A stretch of 64,000 nt of DNA. Source: Apoda limacodes (Eukaryota > Arthropoda > Insecta > Lepidoptera > Limacodidae). Below, piece by piece: positions 57,924 to 64,000 of this stretch. The number at the start of each line of letters is the position of its first letter. Position 1 is the stretch's first letter. The notes below the pieces were generated by a model, which saw only the letters and a program-made list of their open reading frames with translations, was not told the origin of the DNA and ran no database searches. The stretch is from the NCBI GenBank assembly GCA_946406115.1, contig OX291547.1:16063001-16127000 (forward strand). The letters run 5' to 3'. Both the position numbers and the translations under genes were made by a program.

Positions 57924-58708
57924 TAATGTTTTCGCATTCTTGTTTTTTTATTTATTTAATTTTATATTTTTTGTATCCTTTATTTGGTATCCATAGTTCA
58001 AGCTTTGCTTAGTTTGGAACTAGATGGCGCTGTGTATAATGTCCAAAAAAATATTTATATTATGTACTGGGCTCTGATTGAATATTATTTAGAATAGTTA
58101 CTAAATATCTTACTATTCATGATTAGTATGTTTTTCATTAATTTATACAAGGACAAGTTCGTATGATGACGTATATAAATTGTAGAATTAAATTCAAATT
58201 GCTTTTAAAGTGAGTTGAGTTGGTAGTTTTGTGTCTTTTTGGATTAATTTAGATATAAACAAGTGTTAGTCGGACTCGCTAACTAAGGATTGTTGGCGAC
58301 CTTACCTGGTAAAACATTAGTAGGTAATAGAGTCATGTTAGGTTAGAGATGCACTTAATTCTGCAACAGCATCAATGGTGCAGAAACAACACAAAGCAGT
58401 ATCTGTCAATTACACCATTAAAGGTGCAAACGATACTTAGCAGTGTTATTTGAAATATTATTGGTCAGTAATGCAATCGGCTCCACGGGCCTTAGAAGTA
58501 TAAAAATATATTAATTTAATTTAAGTTTTTTTTAAAAACTTGATTTTTAAAAAAATAATTTATATATAGGCATATTGCTTTTGGGATGCAGCATTAAAAT
58601 ATTATCTTTGAATTTAATTTAATTCTGTATATTTTATTTTATTTTATTTCTGTTTATTTATATTTTATTTTACATTATTATTATAAATTGTATTAGCTCT
58701 TTACTTAC

Positions 58709-60068
58709 CGACACAAGCTCTAGGTCCTTCACCAAAAGGCATGTACACAAAGTTCTTGGTCTCATTTCTTTTAGGACTAAATCTTTCAGGGTCAAATTTT
58801 TTTGGATTCCTAAAATACTTTTCATCATTATGAAGACCTTTTAGTGGAATTATTAACCTGAGTCCTTCATTAATCGTTAAACCTACTTCAGGAATTGTGT
58901 ATTCTGGGGAAGTGCAGGTTCTTATTAGGGATCCAACTGAAGGATACATTCTCATCGCTTCAAGGAAAGCCAGCTCCAAATAGTGCATTTCTTTAACAGC
59001 TTCGTAGGTTATTTTATTATTGTGTTTAGCTAAAACTGTATCAATTTCTCTATGCACTTTCTCTTTGTACTCTGGATTAAAAGCCAATTGGTGTAAAGTA
59101 TAACTAGATGTACTTGACGATGTTTCAAAACCAGCCCCAAAAAAGACGAATACTTGAGCAGTCAGTATCATATCATCTATTTTTAGCTCCACTTTCTTTG
59201 CTGATCCATCTGTATTCCTTTTCTCTATCGACTCGCCAACTACAGAACCTTGAGATCTTATATCTAGAAGCAAATCTATGAAGTCACCTTTTCCCGAAGA
59301 CTTATAGTTTCTTTCTTTCATTACAGTTTGAACTAAATGTACCATTGAATTTTCTATTTCCGGTGCTAGAAGATTCATATGTTTACATAGATCAGGAAAC
59401 AGCGTCTTCAGTAAATAGACAACAGCTTCCCTTGGTGTTCTTTGAAAGATTCTCTTACCAAGTTTCCTAAACTGAGAGGTGTCATCGTTTAAGCAATTCA
59501 TATCAATACCAAAACCGCACACACCGATAAAGTCTGTTGTAAACCTGGCCATCAGCTCTCGAACGTCAACTACTTGATCTACCATTTCCTCACAAAGAAT
59601 CTGTAGTTTCTCCGCTCGTTCTGTAATCATTGGAAACATAGCCTTCAGTTTGCCAGAACTAAACGCTGGACTAAATTTTTGCCTTAACAACCGCCACAAG
59701 TCGCCGTCAGCGAAGAAAAGATTCCTCAGTAAAGGTTCTATGACAGTTTTATGTGGCGTTATGCCTCTTGCGTAGAAGTGTTGGAAGTCTGTCGTAAGTA
59801 TTCTTTTTACTATCTCTGGATCTCTTACAACTAACTCTGGATCTGTTCCTCTAAAGAAACCCACAACTTTTTCTCCGGGATATTTTTTATAAATCTCTTC
59901 AGCCATCATCGATACACTAATTCTTTGCAAATATTGCCTGAAATTATTACCAAAGATAGGAATAGTGGGATCGTGTTTGATACCTTTTTTCTTCCAATAC
60001 CCATGTGTACGAGTTCCAAAGTAATATAATATAAATAGAAACAAGATCAACACGTAAAAATAAATCAT
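58709..60068 (-). CDS. Cytochrome P450 (CYP6AE-like), exon 1
   Basis: Haem-thiolate monooxygenase of the ER membrane; CYP6 enzymes of Lepidoptera typically oxidise plant toxins and insecticides. The start at 60066-60068 gives an N-terminal anchor (residues 2-17, hydrophobic) followed by WKKKGIKHD and a proline-rich hinge. Seen next: C-helix WRLLR (125-129), I-helix AGFETS (312-317, oxygen activation), K-helix EAMR (370-373, ExxR), PERF (427-430), and haem loop FGEGPRACVG (445-454) with Cys452 as the thiolate ligand. The exon ends after one base of the Gly454 codon at a perfect GTAAGT donor; exon 2 is 55324-55490. No stops or shifts in 453 codons, so the gene looks functional. The CYP6AE assignment rests on remembered similarity (for example GNNFRQYL, LMARFTTDFIG, EPLLRNLFF); other CYP6 subfamilies are possible. 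Confidence 0.95.
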
Positions 60069-60614
60069 GACTGAATCTCACTGTCCACTTGTGCGGACAC
60101 TTACACGGTAAACACGGTTTATCAAATTATGTAACGTTATCGGATTAAATATTATTTTTCGTATGTAATCTTAATATTGATTAGATATCTAGTTAGGGAC
60201 CGTCTATTTAAGGGCATGTTATACTAATTTTGACGGTTTTGAAGTTGGTTTTTCCCTGTTAAATGTTTATTTTCTTTAACTGGATAAAATATGTTATAGG
60301 TAGGTACATACCTAAATTAGTTTCTTGTACGGAGTAAGGCAAAACACAATATGTTTTGCTTTACTCGAACTAGAATTAAATCAAGATCAGTGTCAATTTA
60401 GATTGTTTACCTTGCTTTATTTAAAATTTAATAAAGTACCTGAAATAACAATGATATATTTGAACGGTATATGTATTTACGATTACATTCCATTTAGTGC
60501 GAAATCGCAATTTAATTGATTTAAATTTTACCAAAAATTTAACAAAGACATAAGAATAGTCATTTTTTTGACTTTGCTATAAAAAAATTATACAAAATAA
60601 TAATTTAATTCATT
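60069..60614. promoter_or_regulatory. Upstream region of the P450 gene
   Basis: The minus strand just before the start codon reads TGAGATTCAGTC then ATG; TTCAGT resembles the arthropod initiator. No clear TATA box at the right distance. The GTGTCCGCACAAGTGGACA stretch forms a short inverted repeat. The promoter is inferred from position only. Confidence 0.35.
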
Positions 60615-60810
60615 TTCTAAGTGAGAAGTTACTAAAACGGGTCCGAAAATTGGAATTGATGAAATTGTGTTTTACGTTTTCTGCCCTGGGAAATCATTTT
60701 CGATTATTTTCAGCGAATACTTTTTCAGAGAAAATCAACCAAGACTCTTTTTTGATGTCGATTAAACTTAATTCTGTTGGGTTTTTGAGGGTGCTTAATT
60801 CTTATTGTTT
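60615..60810 (+). repeat. Diverged repeat shared with 19880-20245
   Basis: GAGAAGTTACTAAAACGG, GAAATTGTGTTTTACG and AAACTTAATTCTGTTGGG occur in the same order as at 19880-20245. Class unknown. Confidence 0.45.
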
Positions 60811-61049
60811 TTGATATTTCTAAATAATTTTTAAAATCAAAGAATTAAAAATAAAATAAAAGGCAATAATTAAAACACGTTATTTATTCTGTGATTTTTT
60901 TTTTTATGAATTGTTAATTCAAGTCTAATTAGTAAAATAAATTGACATAGCAAATTAGTAGCGTAAACTATAGGTACAGTCATAGCCATTTATGCATGTA
61001 AAAATGTATGACTAGTTTGAGAGCATTCGACTTGCCAAATGTGACGATA

Positions 61050-61140
61050 TAATGTAGACCCTCCGCGCACCTTAACCTGTCTAGACGCTCTCGATGGCCG
61101 ACTGTACGAATAAAATGATTGTTAGTCTGTGCTATAGGTT
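61050..61140 (+). repeat. Partial copy of the 18130-18410 element
   Basis: CTGTCTAGACGCTCTCGATG, GTACGAATAAAATGATTG and GTCTGTGC match the right arm of the element at 18130-18410. Confidence 0.5.
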
Positions 61141-61554
61141 TTAGATTTAATTTGTAAATAATTTTGCAATGCTTGTTAAGATGGAACATGTTCTACTAAA
61201 ATATAAACTACATACTAAAATTAAATACAGTATAGTACTACAAATTTGCATTGCAGTCTTATGCTATAAGAACGTTAATATAAATGACATTCTCTTGAAA
61301 CGATTACTCAAATCATAATTATTGCTGTATCTGAAACAATGTCCACGGTAGCTTTCTATTGTGTTAGTGACAGAGCTCGGCAGTATTAGACAATTGCAGG
61401 GATGTTACATGTACGACAGTCACCACCAAGGTTTAGGACGACTACAGGACAATACCACTATGTATCAAATTATTAGCGTTAAACCAATTTACTACCTTAG
61501 AATAGCAATATTTTATTTATCATAACATGTCTGTCGTCTCTTAACTTTTATAAG

Positions 61555-61760
61555 TAAAGAGGTGTCGTCAGCAAATTAGACAATGACATGGTTTTTTACA
61601 TAATATGGGAGATCATTAATATAAATAAGAAATAGAAAAATACCTAAAAATGAGCCCTGAGGGACGCTCATAGTGACTGCCGACCCTGGAGATCTGATAC
61701 CGTTGATATCTATTATCTGTACTCTGCTAATCATGTAGGTATTAATATATAACGATCAGA
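61555..61760 (-). pseudogene. CR1-like reverse transcriptase fragment
   Basis: The minus strand reads VQIIDINGIRSPGSAVTMS then VPQGSFLGIFLFLIYINDLP (motif B) and, after an in-frame stop, FADDTSLL (motif C). Same family as 45640-46620. About 200 bases only; no thumb. Confidence 0.8.
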
Positions 61761-61889
61761 ATATATCTATTCTGTGCGGTTGTACAAATACTCAAACGTC
61801 GTGTTAGAGCTCCCAAAGCAAAGGCTCAGATTACGTAATAGTTTTTACTTTCATACAGGTGACATGTGTTACTTATGTACACTTGTAGA

Positions 61890-62115
61890 TAGGTAGGTAA
61901 AGGGCCAAGCTGGTATCCAGATGCACCAGAGATGGCAGCAGAACCCTTTGTGGGGTCAAACTTACGACTTATAAAGTATCAATCTTTCTCAAGGTAAAAA
62001 ACAATGCTTTGCTTTGTAAAGTGGATCAAATTTCTTAGATACCAACTGGACCTTACTTTTCAAATGATTTCGGAACTTGTAGCTGGACTTACACATAGGT
62101 AAAGGAATACTTGTG
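61890..62115 (-). pseudogene. Non-LTR ORF2 C-terminal scrap
   Basis: CTGGTATCCAGATGCACCAG and the following CTTACGACTTATAAAGTATC align in order with 51540-51620 (GTGGTATCCGGGTGCACCCG, CTTGCGACTTGTGAAGCAGC). It is a decayed copy of that ORF2 region; the order relative to 61555-61760 shows it is a separate insertion. Confidence 0.55.
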
Positions 62116-64000
62116 AATATGGAAAAGGTTTAGTTCTGCAATTGTGGGACCACTACAAAAAGGTTATCTTAGCTTTACGTTTAGACTTATTATGTCTAGG
62201 TTGGGTTGAATCGAACCAAGACCAAAGAACCAATAATACATGCAAATGACACCAAATATCCATTGGTAAAGATGCTTAAGACTAATTTATTTTATTTACT
62301 TTTCGTGATTTCCTTTTTGACAGAAACTATGCTATGTCACGTTTAGCTAAACAATCTTTCTAGTCTATAATTTCTTAGTCTATAATCGAGCGCAAGTGCG
62401 TCTTCATCAATTTGAGCTTATTGAATGATCTTAGTAGTGTTATGTACGGGCGCAGGCGGCAATCAAACACCGTGGTACGATACGGAATGCGTGTTTATTC
62501 GTAGTTTATAAGTCTACCCCTCACTTCATACATAACAAGTAGGAGGATGAAGTCACTGAAATAGTAAATCTCAGTTAGTTTGAAGATATGCTTAGAAGGG
62601 GTGTGCACTCTCCATCAAATTAATGTAGATCCTTGCCTCACAGCATACTTTTGTTTGTGTAAGTAACGATCAATTATCATATGGTACAGTAGGGCGTATG
62701 TGTGGCTTGTCCACACCTGTATACGTCATAAAAAATACATTACCTTGCATCTCCAGAAAGTTGCTCCTGGTCATTACTGCGCCCCTTCAGGATCCGCGCC
62801 TTGTGCCTGGGCACGGCTGGCACCGCCCTAATAACGGCACAGGGCAGGTATGGTAAGTATGGCACGTGACGTAGTTACTAGTATTTGTTTATAGTGCCCC
62901 CTCTATATACATTATCTCAATGGATAATTTTGAAGATGTGCGAGAACAGATGCACATACATACCTTCAAACCGGCTAAAATCCTCCTTTTGGCTTCACCG
63001 TAGTCGGTTAATTATTAATAGCAGAATATTAACCGCATGTCTCAGAATATGCAGTTAGAACTCTAAGATAGAATCACAAAATTTGTGAAGTAATTTGTGA
63101 TGGAAAGGAAATAACAATTTTAAAAATTCTTTGATATAAAAATTGATGTCTCTTTAAAAAGATTACTTTGCGTTGCTTTCTGAACATGAATTTTCTTATT
63201 CCAAGGTAATATCTTGTTTAAATGGTACAAAAGTTACATACACCTACATCTTTTGATTAAATATAATATTTTGGTATTATAGTTAAAATTATATTTAGGT
63301 AATTAAGCTACCGCAATAAAAATAATTGAAAAATCTCAGATACGAAAATTCTATAAAAAGTAAAAAACCAAGTTCAAACACGCTGTACGCTTCGCTTGAT
63401 TAAATTTCTTTCGTTTGTATATTTTTCTGTAGAAATTCAAATTAACTCCGTACGGTTTCACTCTAAAAAATAAATGTCACAAGCAAACGTCGACAACGTT
63501 TTGACAGTTAGCCTCAGCTCGCAAGTACGAAAGTAAAAGTCTGGAAAGGAAAATTTGATTTAAATTACTTAATGTTCAGACATCGATGGTAACTTAATCA
63601 AATTAAGGTTTCTAGGCTTCTTTCTAGTGAAATAACAATCTCTTACAAAATGAGTGGTTTGATTCCACTTTGATTTGATTTTATTAACTTTAAGTTATTT
63701 ATTTTCTTAGAAAGTTTACAATAAAACTTCAAATAGAACATAGTTACTATTCATAATAAACAGTAAATTAGGCAGCCTATAACAGTCTTTTCATTAAAAT
63801 TCTGAAGTACGTGGTAGATAACACCACTGGCTTTTAGACGCTTATATTACGCAAATTAATATATATTATTACGCAAAGAAACCTGACATATGTCAAAAAA
63901 GACATAGGTACGTAGCTACAAGTCAAGTCTACCAATATGCACTGGCCCCGCATTACTAAACGTAGTATGGCCCAAATCACCCTCGCTCTAGGATCGTAGG
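62116..64000. other. Mostly gene-free right end
   Basis: Apart from the small GC-rich stretch at 62743-62874 nothing recognisable. 62955-63010 (CAAACCGGCTAAAATCC, CTTCACCGTAGTCGG) may be a transposon scrap. Confidence 0.4.
62743..62874 (-). other. Small GC-rich open stretch with splice-like flanks
   Basis: A 44-codon open frame on the minus strand, markedly GC-rich compared with its surroundings, reads PYLPCAVIRAVPAVPRHKAR and then ILKGRSNDQEQLSGDAR before a stop. Inside it, 62744-62827 is flanked by TTATTAG (acceptor-like) and AAGGTAATG (donor-like) and would be an 84-base exon that keeps the frame. I recognise no family. It could be a small exon of a gene extending beyond the window or, as likely, a transposon scrap. 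Confidence 0.3.

Larger units (their letters stand above)
55491..58708 (-). other. 3.2-kb intron of the P450 gene
   Basis: Starts GTAAGTAA and ends TTTTTAG on the minus strand, phase 1. It contains a dead mariner, a SINE, and a TTAA-flanked MITE with a Helitron inside. These account for about 2 kb, so the ancestral intron was much shorter. 57924-58708 is AT-rich and has no other recognised content. Confidence 0.85.

Noticed and set aside
58701..60068. Truncated P450 pseudogene ending after the haem motif
   Set aside because: The apparent stop is inside a perfect splice donor; exon 2 with matching phase and a normal C-terminus lies at 55324-55490.
1..64000. A novel multi-gene or defence system
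   Set aside because: Apart from one P450 and broken transposon genes, no set of intact adjacent genes exists in the window on either strand.

Overview
The window looks like nuclear DNA of a moth or butterfly (Lepidoptera). It is AT-rich, has almost no long open reading frames, and is crowded with decayed transposable elements of kinds typical of lepidopteran genomes: Helitron ends, CR1/Jockey-type non-LTR relics, a BEL/Pao remnant, mariner, MITEs, and tRNA- and 5S-like SINE pieces. The one convincing host gene is a two-exon cytochrome P450 whose sequence resembles the lepidopteran CYP6AE group. No bacterial features, CRISPR arrays, rRNA genes or intact tRNA genes are visible.

Layout. 1-20 kb: gene-free, AT-rich DNA with several GC-richer single-copy-looking blocks (about 1.66, 2.45, 3.12, 9.5 and 16.5 kb), copies of an interspersed repeat called family A here, tRNA-derived SINE pieces, two palindromic MITEs, Helitron remnants and a 5S-rRNA-like SINE relic. 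20.7-30.2 kb: a cluster of dead non-LTR retrotransposons, namely a CR1-like fragment (-), a nearly full-length but broken Jockey-type element (+, about 23.1-26.75 kb), another Jockey/CR1-like fragment (-), and Helitron ends. 33.9-35.13 kb: the 3' part of a BEL/Pao LTR retrotransposon with its 3' LTR. 37-41 kb: Helitrons, including a composite in which a Helitron was hit by a 5'-truncated LINE and by a DNA transposon with long inverted repeats. 43.7-48.4 kb: scattered remains of a CR1-like element (coiled-coil ORF1, esterase-like ORF1 end, reverse transcriptase end), a 154-bp direct repeat pair, and a tandem array of about eleven roughly 100-120 bp units. 51-53.3 kb: a non-LTR 3' end (-) and a DNA element of about 1.2 kb with terminal inverted repeats. 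55.3-60.1 kb: the P450 gene on the minus strand. 60-64 kb: gene-free, with short RT relics and one small GC-rich open stretch.

The P450 is the functional centre. Exon 1 (58709-60068) encodes 453 codons plus one base and ends inside the haem-binding loop at a perfect GTAAGT donor. The remaining 54 residues and stop lie 3.2 kb away in exon 2 (55324-55490), behind a TTTTTAG acceptor in matching phase. The joined product is 508 residues with all P450 signature motifs and no stops, so it is probably functional. Its intron is filled by a dead mariner, a Helitron nested inside a TTAA-flanked MITE, and a SINE. Everything else that looks coding is a broken transposon gene. I see no sign of a novel multi-gene system; the most unusual items are the nested and tandemly amplified repeat structures and the P450 whose last exon lies beyond a transposon-filled intron.
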